Assembly (NCBI GenBank): GCA_964576515.1
Contig: CAZNUW010000010.1
Location: 75,956 to 139,955, forward strand
Source: SHVO01 sp964576515
GTDB taxonomy: Bacteria; Pseudomonadota; Alphaproteobacteria; Rhodospirillales; Rhodospirillaceae
DNA length: 64,000 nucleotides
Reading direction: 5' to 3'
Each line of letters begins with the position of its first letter. The stretch's first letter is position 1. This document shows, piece by piece, positions 35,403 to 45,070 of this stretch. The notes under the pieces are model-generated. The model was not told the DNA's origin. It saw only the letters and a list, made by a program, of their open reading frames with translations, and searched no databases. A program made the position numbers and the translations under genes.

Positions 35403-37022
35403 TTAAGGCGTTGGCGCGGTGGTTTTCAGCTCAAGCGCCGCGGCCATCAACTGCTTGGTGTAGGGGTCGCGCGGGGCCGAGAAAATCTGCTGGGACGGCC
35501 CGGTTTCCCGCACTTTTCCGTCCTTCATCACAATGACCTCGTTTGCGAGAGCCCGCACGACGCGCAGGTCGTGGCTGATGAACAGATAAGCCAACTGGTA
35601 TTTCGCCTGCAGGTCGCGCAACAGATCGACGATCTGCGCCTGCACCGAGACGTCGAGCGCGCTGGTGGGCTCGTCCAGCATCAGGAATTTCGGCCGCAGC
35701 ACCATGGCCCGGGCGATGGCGATCCGCTGGCGCTGGCCGCCGGAGAATTCGTGTGGGTAGCGGTCCTGCATGGCCGGGTCCAGGCCGACGTCGCGCAAGG
35801 CTTCCGCCACGCTGTCGCGGCGCTCGGCGGGGGTGCCGATGTCGTGGACGGCCAATCCCTCGCCGATGATCTGTCCGATGGTCAGGCGCGGGCTCAGGGA
35901 TCCAAAAGGATCCTGGAACACCACCTGCATGTCCCGGCGCAAGGCCCGCACCTCTTTGCGTTTCAGGCCGTCGATCCTATTTCCCTGGAAACGGATCGCG
36001 CCTTCGCTGGCGATGAGGCGCAAGAGCCCCAAGCCCAGGGTGGTCTTGCCCGAACCGCTTTCGCCCACCACGCCCAGGGTGTCTCCGGCCTTCACCGAAA
36101 GTGTGACGCCGTCGACGGCTTTGATATGGCCCACGGTGCGCCGGATCACCCCGCGTTTGATGGGAAACCATACTTTGAGATCGTCGGCTGCCATGATCTC
36201 GGGCGCCGATACGACGGGCGCGGGCGGCGCGCCCTTGGGTTCGGCGGCCACCAGATGTTTGGTGTAGGCGTGTTCCGGCGTGCGGAACACGGTTTCCACG
36301 TCGCCCTGCTCGACGATCAGACCGTCCTTCATCACGCACACACGGCCACCCAGTTTGCGCACGATGGCCAGATCGTGGGTGATGAACAGCATCGCCATGC
36401 CGAGACGGCGCTGCAGGTCTTTCAGAAGGTCCAGGATCTGCGCCTGGATGGTGACGTCGAGCGCCGTGGTCGGTTCGTCGGCGATCAGGAGGTCCGGATT
36501 GAGCGCCAGCGCCATGGCGATCATCACGCGCTGGCGCTGTCCGCCCGACAGTTCATGCGGCAGGGCCGAAAGCCTGGTTTCCGCTTCCGCGAGGCCCACG
36601 AGCGTCAGCAATTCCAGAACACGCGCGCGCCGCGCCGCGCCCTCCATGCCGCCGTGCACTTCCAGCACCTCGCCCACCTGCTTCTCGATGTTGTGCAGGG
36701 GGTTCAGCGAGGTCATGGGCTCTTGGAACACCATGCCCACGCGGTTGCCGCGGATGCCGCGCATCGCGTCTTCGGACGCGCCGACAATCTCGACGCCTTT
36801 GAATTTGATGCTGCCCTTCGGATGACGGGCGCGCGGATAGGGCAGAAGGCGCAGGATCGAAAGCGCCGTCACGGTCTTGCCGCTGCCGCTTTCGCCCACC
36901 AGTGACATGGTCTCGCCCTTGCGCAGCGTGAACGACGCGCTTTTGACCGCGGCGACTTCCGCGCCGCCCTGGCCGAAGCTGACCGCGAGATCGTTGATGT
37001 CGAGCAGAGGCGTATCGGTCAT
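35403..37022 (-). CDS. yejF: Peptide ABC transporter ATP-binding protein, YejF type (fused dimer)
   Basis: A 539-residue protein with two complete ABC ATPase domains. Each has a Walker A GESGSGKT, a signature (LSGGQRQRVMIAMAL and FSGGQRQRIAIARAM), and Walker B (LLIADEPTTALD and LMLDEPTSALD). The fused arrangement is characteristic of YejF. It powers the YejBE permease encoded immediately upstream (18 bases). Confidence 0.92.
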   Translation of the reverse strand: MTDTPLLDINDLAVSFGQGGAEVAAVKSASFTLRKGETMSLVGESGSGKTVTALSILRLLPYPRARHPKGSIKFKGVEIVGASEDAMRGIRGNRVGMVFQEPMTSLNPLHNIEKQVGEVLEVHGGMEGAARRARVLELLTLVGLAEAETRLSALPHELSGGQRQRVMIAMALALNPDLLIADEPTTALDVTIQAQILDLLKDLQRRLGMAMLFITHDLAIVRKLGGRVCVMKDGLIVEQGDVETVFRTPEHAYTKHLVAAEPKGAPPAPVVSAPEIMAADDLKVWFPIKRGVIRRTVGHIKAVDGVTLSVKAGDTLGVVGESGSGKTTLGLGLLRLIASEGAIRFQGNRIDGLKRKEVRALRRDMQVVFQDPFGSLSPRLTIGQIIGEGLAVHDIGTPAERRDSVAEALRDVGLDPAMQDRYPHEFSGGQRQRIAIARAMVLRPKFLMLDEPTSALDVSVQAQIVDLLRDLQAKYQLAYLFISHDLRVVRALANEVIVMKDGKVRETGPSQQIFSAPRDPYTKQLMAAALELKTTAPTP

Positions 37023-37040
37023 AAGGTTCGGAACATCGGA

Positions 37041-38081
37041 TCAGTTGAACGTCTTGCGCGGGTCGAGGGCGTCGCGGACCGCTTCGCCGACGAAGATGAG
37101 AAGCGTGAGCATGCCGGCGATCACGAAGAAGCCCGTCAGCCCCAGCCAGGGCGCTTGCAGGTTTTCTTTACCCTGGCGCAACAACTCGCCCAAGGAGGCG
37201 GAGCCCGGCGGCATGCCGAGGCCCAGGAAGTCGAGCGATGTGAGCGCCACGACCGCGCCCGAGATGATGAAGGGCAGGAAGGTGACCGTCGCCACCACCG
37301 CGTTGGGTAGGATGTGTTTGGCCATCACCGCCGCATCGCTCATGCCCAGCGCCTTCGCGGCGCGCACGTAATCGAGGTTGCGGGCCCGCAGGAATTCCGC
37401 GCGCACCACCGGCACCAGCGCCGTCCAACTGAACAGCAACAGCACCAAAAGCAGCGTCCAGAACCCGGGCATCACGATCGACGACACGATGATCAGGATG
37501 AAGAGCTGCGGCAAACCGCTCCAGATTTCGATGAACCGCTGGAAGGTGAGGTCAAGCCAGCCGCCGAAATATCCCTGCACCGCGCCCGCGGCGACGCCGA
37601 TGACCGTGGAGACGAGCGTCAGCGCGATGGCGAACAGCATCGACAGGCGGAAGCCGTAGATCAGGCGGGCCAGCACATCGCGGCCCTGGTTGTCGGTGCC
37701 CAGCCAATGGCGGGCCGACGGGGGCGCCGGGGCCGGCTGGCCCAGGTTGAAATCGATGGTCTGGTAGTCGTAGGGGATCAACGGCTCGATCATCCAGCCT
37801 TCGGCGTTGATCAGGTCGCGCAGGTAGGTGTCGGTATAGTCGGCGGGTGTCTCGAACACGCCGCCGAAGGTGGTCTCGGGGTAATCCCGCAGCACGGGGG
37901 CATAGAGCTCACCCTTGAAGCTCACCACCAGCGGTCGGTCGTTGGCTATGAACTCGGCCAGCAGGGTCGTCACGAACAAGATGGTGATGATGATGAAGGA
38001 CCAGAAGCCGCGGCCGTTGGCGCGGAAGTTGGCCCAGCGCCGGCGGTTCAGGGCGGACATGCGCTGCGTCAGGCTGCTCAT
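37041..38081 (-). CDS. yejE: Peptide ABC transporter permease, YejE type
   Basis: The ATG at 38081 gives 346 residues: a first membrane helix (FWSFIIITILFVTTLLAEFI), a long periplasmic segment with YELYAPVL-like and DYQTIDFN sequence characteristic of YejE, the motif HWLGTDNQGRDVLARLIYG, and further helices with the EAA loop (YVRAAKALGMSDAAVMAKHI). The longer upstream frame overlaps yejB and is rejected. Start and yejB stop overlap (ATGA). Confidence 0.92.
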   Translation of the reverse strand: MSSLTQRMSALNRRRWANFRANGRGFWSFIIITILFVTTLLAEFIANDRPLVVSFKGELYAPVLRDYPETTFGGVFETPADYTDTYLRDLINAEGWMIEPLIPYDYQTIDFNLGQPAPAPPSARHWLGTDNQGRDVLARLIYGFRLSMLFAIALTLVSTVIGVAAGAVQGYFGGWLDLTFQRFIEIWSGLPQLFILIIVSSIVMPGFWTLLLVLLLFSWTALVPVVRAEFLRARNLDYVRAAKALGMSDAAVMAKHILPNAVVATVTFLPFIISGAVVALTSLDFLGLGMPPGSASLGELLRQGKENLQAPWLGLTGFFVIAGMLTLLIFVGEAVRDALDPRKTFN

Positions 38082-39169
38082 GTGGCGCGCGCCTCGAAAT
38101 CGATGCGCGGATCGACCGCGTGATAGGCAAGGTCGCTGATGAGGTTCAGGAACAGCCCGACGATCGAGAAGACATAAAGCGTTCCGAAGATCACAGGATA
38201 ATCGCGGTCGATGATCGCCTGGTAGCCGAGCAGCCCCAGGCCGTCGAGCGAGAAGATCACCTCGATCAACAGCGAACCGGTGAACAGCATCCCGACCAGG
38301 GTCGCCGGAAACGCGGCGATCACGATCAGCATCGCGTTGCGGAACACATGGCCGTACAGCACGCGGCGCTGCGTCAGGCCCTTGGCCTTCGCGGTCAGCA
38401 CGTACTGTTTGTTGATCTCCTCCATGAACGAATTCTTGGTCAGCATGGTCAGCGAAGCGAACCCGCCGATCACCATGGCGGCCACCGGCAGCGCCAGATG
38501 CCAGAAGTAGTCGAAGATCTGCCCGCCCAGGCTCATCTCGTTGAAGTTTTCCGAGGTCAGGCCGCGCAAGGGGAACCAGTTGAAGTAACTGCCGCCGGCG
38601 AACAGCACGATCAGGAGGATCGCGAACATGAAGCTCGGCACCGCGTAGCCGATGACGATGATGTACGACGTCCCGATGTCGAACCTGGTGCCGTCGCGCA
38701 CGGCCTTCGCGATGCCCATGGGGATCGACACGAGATAGATGATGAGGGTCGACCATAGCCCCAGCGAGATCGAGACGGGCATTTTCTCGACGATCAGGTC
38801 GCCCACATCGATGGTCCGGTAGAAGCTCTCGCCCAGATCGAAGGCGAGGTAGCTTTTCATCATGATCATGTAGCGTTCGTGGGCGGGCTTATCGAAACCG
38901 AACTGCCGTTCGATGGACTTGATGAATTCCGGGTCCAACCCTTGTGCGCCGCGATAGGCGCTGTTGGAGCCGCTGGAGGCCATGCGCGCGGTATCGGCGC
39001 CGCCGCCGGAAAGGCCCGGTACGCCGCCCGGGTCCATGCCGCGGATCTGCGCCAGCACCCGTTCCACCGGGCCGCCGGGGGCCACCTGCACGATGACGAA
39101 ATTCAGCGTGATGATGCCGAACAGCGTCAGCGGGATCAGGGCAAGGCGGCGGATGATGTACGCGAACAC
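38078..39169 (-). CDS. yejB: Peptide ABC transporter permease, YejB type
   Basis: A 363-residue permease starting MFAYIIRRLALIPLTLFGII, typical of DppB/YejB proteins. It has a periplasmic loop containing GGPVERVLAQIRG and several C-terminal helices with the EAA loop (TAKAKGLTQRRVLYGHVFRN). With YejE it forms the transmembrane channel. It lies 25 bases downstream of the first binding-protein gene. Confidence 0.92.
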   Translation of the reverse strand: MFAYIIRRLALIPLTLFGIITLNFVIVQVAPGGPVERVLAQIRGMDPGGVPGLSGGGADTARMASSGSNSAYRGAQGLDPEFIKSIERQFGFDKPAHERYMIMMKSYLAFDLGESFYRTIDVGDLIVEKMPVSISLGLWSTLIIYLVSIPMGIAKAVRDGTRFDIGTSYIIVIGYAVPSFMFAILLIVLFAGGSYFNWFPLRGLTSENFNEMSLGGQIFDYFWHLALPVAAMVIGGFASLTMLTKNSFMEEINKQYVLTAKAKGLTQRRVLYGHVFRNAMLIVIAAFPATLVGMLFTGSLLIEVIFSLDGLGLLGYQAIIDRDYPVIFGTLYVFSIVGLFLNLISDLAYHAVDPRIDFEARAT

Positions 39170-39194
39170 GGGTGGGTCGTGATCCTAGAGAGCT

Positions 39195-41147
39195 TTAGGC
39201 CCGCCGCCGGCGCATGACGAGGACGGCGATGCCCGCGATGGCGAGACCGATGGCTATCATAACCCACATCCCCGGCCCTTTGTCTCGCGGCGTGTCCGCA
39301 TTTTCTGCGGGCGTTGCGGCCTGGGCCGTTCCGTCGCTCCACCACAGGGCCAGCGCCGCTTCGCCGACGCGGCCCAGCCCCATCGCGGGCAGAATTTCGG
39401 GGCGCTTCAATTTCGTCCAATAGGCATAGCGTTCCGCGGGCACCGAGTAGGTCAGGATGCGGTAGTGGTTGAAGGTCATCACCCGGTCCAGGGCGCGGGT
39501 GGCGGCCGTTACCTCTTCCAGGGTCTGCGCCTTCACAATGTGTTGAAGCAGGGAATCGATCGCCGGATCCTTGATGCCGCTGTAGTTGGCGCTGCCCGGA
39601 CGGCCGGCGGAGTCGGAGCTGAGTTCGTCCACCAGTTCGCTGCCGGGCGTGAGGCTGGTGGCCATGCCGATCACGATGGCGTCGTAATCGAAGTCCGTGA
39701 CCCGGTTGGCGTATTGCGCGGTATCGACCACCCGCAGCGAGGCGGTGATGCCCACGCGCTTCATGTCCTGGATCCACGGGCCCAGAAGGCGCTCCAGGCT
39801 CGGCTGCACGATGGTGATCTCGAAGGAAAGCGGCTGGCCTTTCGCGTTGACGCGTCCGCCGTCCTTCACCGACCAGCCCGCTTCCTCAAGCAGGGCGGCG
39901 GCCCGCGCGAGATTGTCGCGGCTGGCGCCCGTGCCTTGCGTCGTGGGCTGGGTGAAGACGCTGGTGAAGATTTCCGGCGGCAGGGTTTTACGGAACGGCT
40001 CCAGCAGCGCCAGTTCTTCCGGGCTCGGCGGATCCTTGGCTTCCAGGCTCGAGCCCTGCCAATAGCTGCGCAGACGCACGTACTCGTCGTACATCAGGCT
40101 CTTGTTGATGGACTCGAAGTCGAAGGTCAGGTTGATCGCCTCGCGCACGCGCCGGTCCTGGAACTGCGGGCGGCGCAGGTTCAGGCTCAGGGTCTGCACG
40201 TCCAGGGGCTGGATGCTCGGCGCCTTCAGCTTCTGTACGCGGCCGTCGGCGGCGGCCGGGAAGTTGTAGTCCTGCACCCAGCGTCGCGCACTGACCTCAC
40301 GCACGAAATCGTAGCCGCCGGTCTTGAAGGCCTCGAACTGCACATTGTCGTCGCGGAAATATTCGTAGCGGATCGTCGCGAAGTTATAGAGGCCCTTCAG
40401 GATCGGGAGGTCCTTGCCCCAATACGCATCGAGGCGCTTGTAGCGCACGAAGCGGCTGACCTCGAAGGTGTCGACGTTGTACGGGCCGCTCACCACCGGG
40501 ATGTCGAGGGTGGTGTCCTCGAAGTTGCGCTTGCTCCAATAAGCCTGCGACAGCACGGGGAACTCGCCCAGCAACAGTGGTACTTTGGAGTTCTCGGTGT
40601 TCTTCACCGTGAAGCGCACGGTGCGCGCGTCGACCGCTTCGGCCTTCTCCACGTCGGCGTAGATGAAGCGGTACACGGGCCGCGCCTTGGCGATCAGTGT
40701 CTCGAAGCTGAAGACGACGTCCTGGGCCGTGATGGGCGATCCGTCGCTGAACTTTGCCTCCGGGCGCAGCACGAATTGCACCGTACGACCGTCCGGCGCG
40801 ATCTCGATGGTTTCGGCGATCAGGCCATAACGCGAGGCGGGCTCGTCCAGGCTGCCGATCATCAGGGTGTCGTGCAACAGCGTGTCCGATCCATAGGCCT
40901 GCGCGCCCTTCAACGTGAAGGCGTTGAAGGTGTCGAACGTCAGGAACGCTTCGTTGCTGAGCACCATTTCGCCCGCGCGCGGCGCGTTGGGGTTCACATA
41001 ATCGAAGTGCTCGCCCGGCGCATATTTCGGTTCGCCGAACAGCGCGATGCCCGGAACAGGTTTGCCGCGGGTCGCCGCATCGGCCGGGCCTGCGAAGAGA
41101 AACGCCGCCGTCGCGGCCAGCAGGAGCGGTCGAAGATATCGCGCCAA
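39195..41147 (-). CDS. yejA: YejA-type extracellular solute-binding protein 1, C-terminally anchored
   Basis: A 650-residue family 5 peptide-binding protein with a signal peptide (MARYLRPLLLAATAAFLFAG, cleavage near ADA-A) and the YejA-like pattern HFDYVNPNAPRAGEMVLSNE and LRPEAKFSDGSPITAQDVVF. The C-terminus has a single hydrophobic helix (MWVMIAIGLAIAGIAVLVMR) followed by RRRA, so the mature protein is probably anchored in the inner membrane. It is the closest of three paralogous binding-protein genes to the permeases. Confidence 0.88.
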   Translation of the reverse strand: MARYLRPLLLAATAAFLFAGPADAATRGKPVPGIALFGEPKYAPGEHFDYVNPNAPRAGEMVLSNEAFLTFDTFNAFTLKGAQAYGSDTLLHDTLMIGSLDEPASRYGLIAETIEIAPDGRTVQFVLRPEAKFSDGSPITAQDVVFSFETLIAKARPVYRFIYADVEKAEAVDARTVRFTVKNTENSKVPLLLGEFPVLSQAYWSKRNFEDTTLDIPVVSGPYNVDTFEVSRFVRYKRLDAYWGKDLPILKGLYNFATIRYEYFRDDNVQFEAFKTGGYDFVREVSARRWVQDYNFPAAADGRVQKLKAPSIQPLDVQTLSLNLRRPQFQDRRVREAINLTFDFESINKSLMYDEYVRLRSYWQGSSLEAKDPPSPEELALLEPFRKTLPPEIFTSVFTQPTTQGTGASRDNLARAAALLEEAGWSVKDGGRVNAKGQPLSFEITIVQPSLERLLGPWIQDMKRVGITASLRVVDTAQYANRVTDFDYDAIVIGMATSLTPGSELVDELSSDSAGRPGSANYSGIKDPAIDSLLQHIVKAQTLEEVTAATRALDRVMTFNHYRILTYSVPAERYAYWTKLKRPEILPAMGLGRVGEAALALWWSDGTAQAATPAENADTPRDKGPGMWVMIAIGLAIAGIAVLVMRRRRA

Positions 41148-41168
41148 GCGGAAATCCTTTTCGCGGTG

Positions 41169-43163
41169 TTACGTCCGGCGGAATCGCCGGCCGATCAGCA
41201 AGCCGACCACAAGCAGGGCGGCCGCCGCAAGGGCCATGAATAATGTCCTGTTGCCGTCCGCGCCGCCGTCGCCGCTCGCGGCGGCTGTCTTGTTACGTAA
41301 CGTCTCGGCCAGCTTCTCCGCTTTGGCGGCGTCGTACCACCAGGACGCAACGTTATAGCCGTCGTTGGGCACGATGTCGGAGCGGCCCAACTTGTTCCAC
41401 ACGGCGTACCAGATCTCCGGCTCCGCGTAGGCCGGGATGACATAGTGGTTCCAGAGCAAGACGCGGTCGAGCGCGCGGGCGTGGGCCAGCAGGCTTTCGC
41501 GCGTCGTCGCGGTCAGCAGCTCGGCGATGATGCCGTCGACGGCGGGATTCTTGATCCCGATCCAGTTCTCGCTGCCTTGCCGATCGGCGGCCGCCGATCC
41601 CCACATCTCAAGCTGTTCATTGCCGGGCGAATCGCTCTGGCCGCCCCAGTACAGCCGCTCGCCCACAACGACGTCGAAATCGAATTCGTTCATGCGGTTC
41701 AGATACTGGGTCGGGTCGACGATGCGGATGTTGCCCTTGATGCCCAAGCGCTGAAGATTGACGAGATAGGGGCCGACCCATTTCTCGTACAGCGGCCGGT
41801 GCATCAGCACTTCAAACTGGAAGGGCGCGCCGGTCTTCCCGTGGATCAGAACGCCGTCCTTCAACTCCCAGCCCGCTTCGGCCAACAGTTTTTGCGCAAC
41901 CAGAAGATTTTCGCGTAAAGCGCCTTCGGTTTCCGTGCGCGGCGGTTTGAACTCCGTCGTGAACACTTCCGGTGGGACTTGATCGCGGAAGCGCTCCAGG
42001 ATCTCAAGTTCCTCGCCCGTGGGCAGGCCGCTCGCGGCGATCTCGGAGCCTTGCCAGTAACTCGTGAAGGGCTGCATCAGGCCGTAGGCGACCGTCCGGT
42101 TGGTGCCGTCGAAGTCGAAGGCGTAGGACAGCGCCCGGCGCACCCGCGCATCCTGAAATAATGGGCGGCGGATGTTCATCACGAACGGATGCTTCTCGTC
42201 CGGCTGTCCGTCGCTGAAGGCGAGTTTTTCCAGCGCGCCGGCGTCGACCATGGCCTGATCGTAGCCGGTGGCCCAGCGCGTGGAGTCCGTTTCCAGGCGG
42301 ACGTCGATCGATCCGTTGGTGAAGGCCTGGAAGGCCACATCGTCGTCACGGAAATACTCGAAGCGCAATTCGTCGAAGTTGTGGACGCCCTTGTTGATCG
42401 CAAGATCCTTGCCCCAGTAGTTGGGGTCGCGCTTCAGAACGTAGAAGCGGCCGGCTTCAAACCGGTCGATGCGGTAGGGGCCGCTGGCCACCGGAATCTC
42501 CAGCGTCGCGCTCTCCAGATCGCGTGTCTCCCAGTACTTTTTACTGAGCATCGGCAACTCGCCCATGATCAGCGGTAGTTCGACGTTCTTGTCGTCCTTG
42601 AAGTGGAAGCGGACCTTGCGCTCGCCCGTCTTCTCGTGGCGCGTGACGTCGCCCCAATAGAGCTTGTAGCGCGGGTGCCCCTTGGCCATCAGCGTGTCGA
42701 ATGAGAACTGAACGTCTTCCGGCGTGATGGGGCTGCCGTCGTGGAACCGCGCCTCCGGGCGCAAGGTGTATTCGATCCACAGGCGGTCCGGAGCCAATTC
42801 GACGGTTTCGCACACCAGGCAGTACCAGACGCCGGGCTCGTCGGCCGAACGCGCCATCAACGGTTCGTTGAAGTAGAAGTAATGACCATTGCCCATGTAC
42901 TGGAAAATGGCGGGCGAGGGTTTGTTGCCCTTGAACGAGAAGGCGTTGAAACTGTCGAAGGTGCCGATCGCGCCGCGGGTCAGCGTCCCGCCCTTCGGCG
43001 CGTCCGGGTTGTTGTAGGGGAAGTGCGTGAAGTCGGCCGGGTAGCGCACCTCGCCGTAGATGTTCAGCCCGTGAACGGGTTTACCCAGGACAAGGGCGCT
43101 TGCGGGCGACGTCAGCGCCCCCAGCATCGCAACGCCGACCAGCGCCTTCAACGATCTCCGCAT
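41169..43163 (-). CDS. YejA-type extracellular solute-binding protein 2, C-terminally anchored
   Basis: The ATG at 43163 (GGGGAAGAAA upstream) gives 664 residues with a signal peptide (MRRSLKALVGVAMLGALTSP). It is a clear paralogue of its neighbours: KPVHGLNIYGEVRYPADFTH, NNPDAPKGGTLTRG, LRPEARFHDGSPITPEDVQF. It ends with a hydrophobic helix (LFMALAAAALLVVGLLIG) plus RRFRRT, again a membrane anchor after an Ala/Gly-rich linker. The longer frame to 43349 lies inside the next gene. Confidence 0.88.
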   Translation of the reverse strand: MRRSLKALVGVAMLGALTSPASALVLGKPVHGLNIYGEVRYPADFTHFPYNNPDAPKGGTLTRGAIGTFDSFNAFSFKGNKPSPAIFQYMGNGHYFYFNEPLMARSADEPGVWYCLVCETVELAPDRLWIEYTLRPEARFHDGSPITPEDVQFSFDTLMAKGHPRYKLYWGDVTRHEKTGERKVRFHFKDDKNVELPLIMGELPMLSKKYWETRDLESATLEIPVASGPYRIDRFEAGRFYVLKRDPNYWGKDLAINKGVHNFDELRFEYFRDDDVAFQAFTNGSIDVRLETDSTRWATGYDQAMVDAGALEKLAFSDGQPDEKHPFVMNIRRPLFQDARVRRALSYAFDFDGTNRTVAYGLMQPFTSYWQGSEIAASGLPTGEELEILERFRDQVPPEVFTTEFKPPRTETEGALRENLLVAQKLLAEAGWELKDGVLIHGKTGAPFQFEVLMHRPLYEKWVGPYLVNLQRLGIKGNIRIVDPTQYLNRMNEFDFDVVVGERLYWGGQSDSPGNEQLEMWGSAAADRQGSENWIGIKNPAVDGIIAELLTATTRESLLAHARALDRVLLWNHYVIPAYAEPEIWYAVWNKLGRSDIVPNDGYNVASWWYDAAKAEKLAETLRNKTAAASGDGGADGNRTLFMALAAAALLVVGLLIGRRFRRT

Positions 43164-43177
43164 TTTCTTCCCCCGCT

Positions 43178-45028
43178 CTATTTGCGTGGACTGCGGGCGG
43201 CGTCGACCTTCGCGGCTTTCGCCGGGTCCACCCACCAGGTCGTGATGTCGGGACCTTGCAGCGGCACGATGGCGGGATGGCCGAACTTGTTCCAATAGGC
43301 GTGGCGGATCTGGCCCGCGGCCAGTTCGGGGATCGCGTACCAGTTCCACAACAGCACGCGGTCCAGCGCGCGCGTATGGGCGACAAGGCTTTCGCGCGTC
43401 TGCGCGACGATCAGGCTTTCCACGATCTCATCAATCGCGGGGTTCTTGATGCCGCCCCAGTTGCGCCCGCCCGGACGGTCGGCGGCGGCCGAGCCCCAGA
43501 ACTCGCGCTGTTCGTTGCCGGGCGAAATGCTTTGCGCCGGGATGCCGATGATCATGTCGAAGTCGTAGTCATTGAGCCGATTGATCGCTTGCGTGGTGTC
43601 GATCATGCGCAGCGTGCCCTTGACGCCCAACCGTTCGAGGCTCTGGAGATAAGGGCTCACCCAGCGTTCGATGCCCGGCTGCCAGATGGTGAACTCGAAG
43701 GTGAATTGCTCGTTGGTGGTCTTGTTGGTCAGGACACCGTTACGGACTTCCCATCCGGCCTGGGTCATGAGGTCGCGCGCTTTCAAGAGATTGTCGCGCA
43801 TGTTGCCCGCGCCGGCGGTGCGCGGGGCCTGGAACGGTTTGGTGAAGACCTCGTCGGGGATCCGGCCCTTGTACTTGGTCAGGATCGCCAGTTCCTCGCC
43901 CTGCGGTAGGCCCGTCGATGCCAGCTCCGAACCCTGGAAGTAGCTGTCCATATGCGCGTACTGGCCGAAGGCGATGGTCTTGTTCAAGGAGTCGAAGTCG
44001 AAAGCCAGCGCCAGCGCCTGGCGCACGCGCGCGTCCTGGAACTTCGCGCGCCGCAGGTTCATCACGAAACCTTGCGCGTTGTCGGGCAACTGGTCGCGGA
44101 ACTCCTCTTTCATCATGAGGCCTGAATCGATCACCTTCTGATCGTAGCCGGTCGCCCAGCGCAAGGCGGTGTTCTCGGTGATGTGATCGTATTGATAGGC
44201 CTTGAACGCCTCGAACGCGACCTGGTCGTCGCGATAGTAATCGAAGCGCAGTTCGTCGAAGTTGTGCGTGCCCTTGGTGACCGCGAGGTCCTTGGCCCAG
44301 TAGTTGGGATCGCGGCGGTACACGATGAAGCGGCCCTGTTCAAAACTCTCGACCTTGTAGGGGCCTGTGGTCACAGGCACATCCAAGGTCGTCGCTTCGA
44401 TGCCGCGCTTTTCCCAGAACGCTTTGCTGATCACCGGCAGTTGGCCCAGGATCAAGGGCAGTTCGGCGTTCTCCTTCGTCTTGAAGGTGAAGCGCACTTT
44501 GCGCGGGCCCGTTTTCTCGACCTTCGCCACGTCGCCCCAGTAGAGGCGGTAGGTGGGCTGGCCCTTGTTCAGAAGATTTTCGAAGCTGAAAATCACGTCT
44601 TCCGGCGTCACGGCCTTGCCGTCGTGGAACTTGGCCTCCGCGCGCAAGGTGTATTCGATCCAACTGTTGTCCTCGGCCAGTTCCATGGTCTCGCAAAGCA
44701 GACAGTACTGCGTGAACGGCTCGTTCGATCCTTGCGTCGTCAGGCCTTCGTAGAACAGCCCGTTGGACGCCAGGTACGTCATGCCCGCCGCGGGCGTGCC
44801 TTTGATCGAGAAAGGGTTGAAGGTGTCGAAGGTGGAAAGCCCCGCAAGGCGCAGGCGTCCGCCTTTGGGGGCGTTCGCGTTCACATAGTCGAAGACCTGG
44901 GTGGGGCCGTATTTCGCTTCACCGTGCAGCGCCAGCGCATGCACCGGTTTTCCGCGCACCACGGCGTCGGCGGGCGCGGACGCCAGGACGGCCATCGCCG
45001 CGCCAACGATTGCAAGCAAACGGCTCAT
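43178..45028 (-). CDS. YejA-type extracellular solute-binding protein 3
   Basis: The 616-residue paralogue has a signal peptide (MSRLLAIVGAAMAVLASAPA) and the pattern KPVHALALHGEAKYGPTQVF, DYVNANAPKGGRLRLAG and LRAEAKFHDGKAVTPEDVIF. It lacks the C-terminal membrane helix of the other two and ends in a short basic tail (KAAKVDAARSPRK), so it should be soluble in the periplasm. It is the promoter-proximal gene of the six-gene Yej-type operon. Confidence 0.88.
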   Translation of the reverse strand: MSRLLAIVGAAMAVLASAPADAVVRGKPVHALALHGEAKYGPTQVFDYVNANAPKGGRLRLAGLSTFDTFNPFSIKGTPAAGMTYLASNGLFYEGLTTQGSNEPFTQYCLLCETMELAEDNSWIEYTLRAEAKFHDGKAVTPEDVIFSFENLLNKGQPTYRLYWGDVAKVEKTGPRKVRFTFKTKENAELPLILGQLPVISKAFWEKRGIEATTLDVPVTTGPYKVESFEQGRFIVYRRDPNYWAKDLAVTKGTHNFDELRFDYYRDDQVAFEAFKAYQYDHITENTALRWATGYDQKVIDSGLMMKEEFRDQLPDNAQGFVMNLRRAKFQDARVRQALALAFDFDSLNKTIAFGQYAHMDSYFQGSELASTGLPQGEELAILTKYKGRIPDEVFTKPFQAPRTAGAGNMRDNLLKARDLMTQAGWEVRNGVLTNKTTNEQFTFEFTIWQPGIERWVSPYLQSLERLGVKGTLRMIDTTQAINRLNDYDFDMIIGIPAQSISPGNEQREFWGSAAADRPGGRNWGGIKNPAIDEIVESLIVAQTRESLVAHTRALDRVLLWNWYAIPELAAGQIRHAYWNKFGHPAIVPLQGPDITTWWVDPAKAAKVDAARSPRK

Positions 45029-45070
45029 CTTCCGTTCCTCCTCGATTGAACGTGAAACAGGCGGCTGGAC

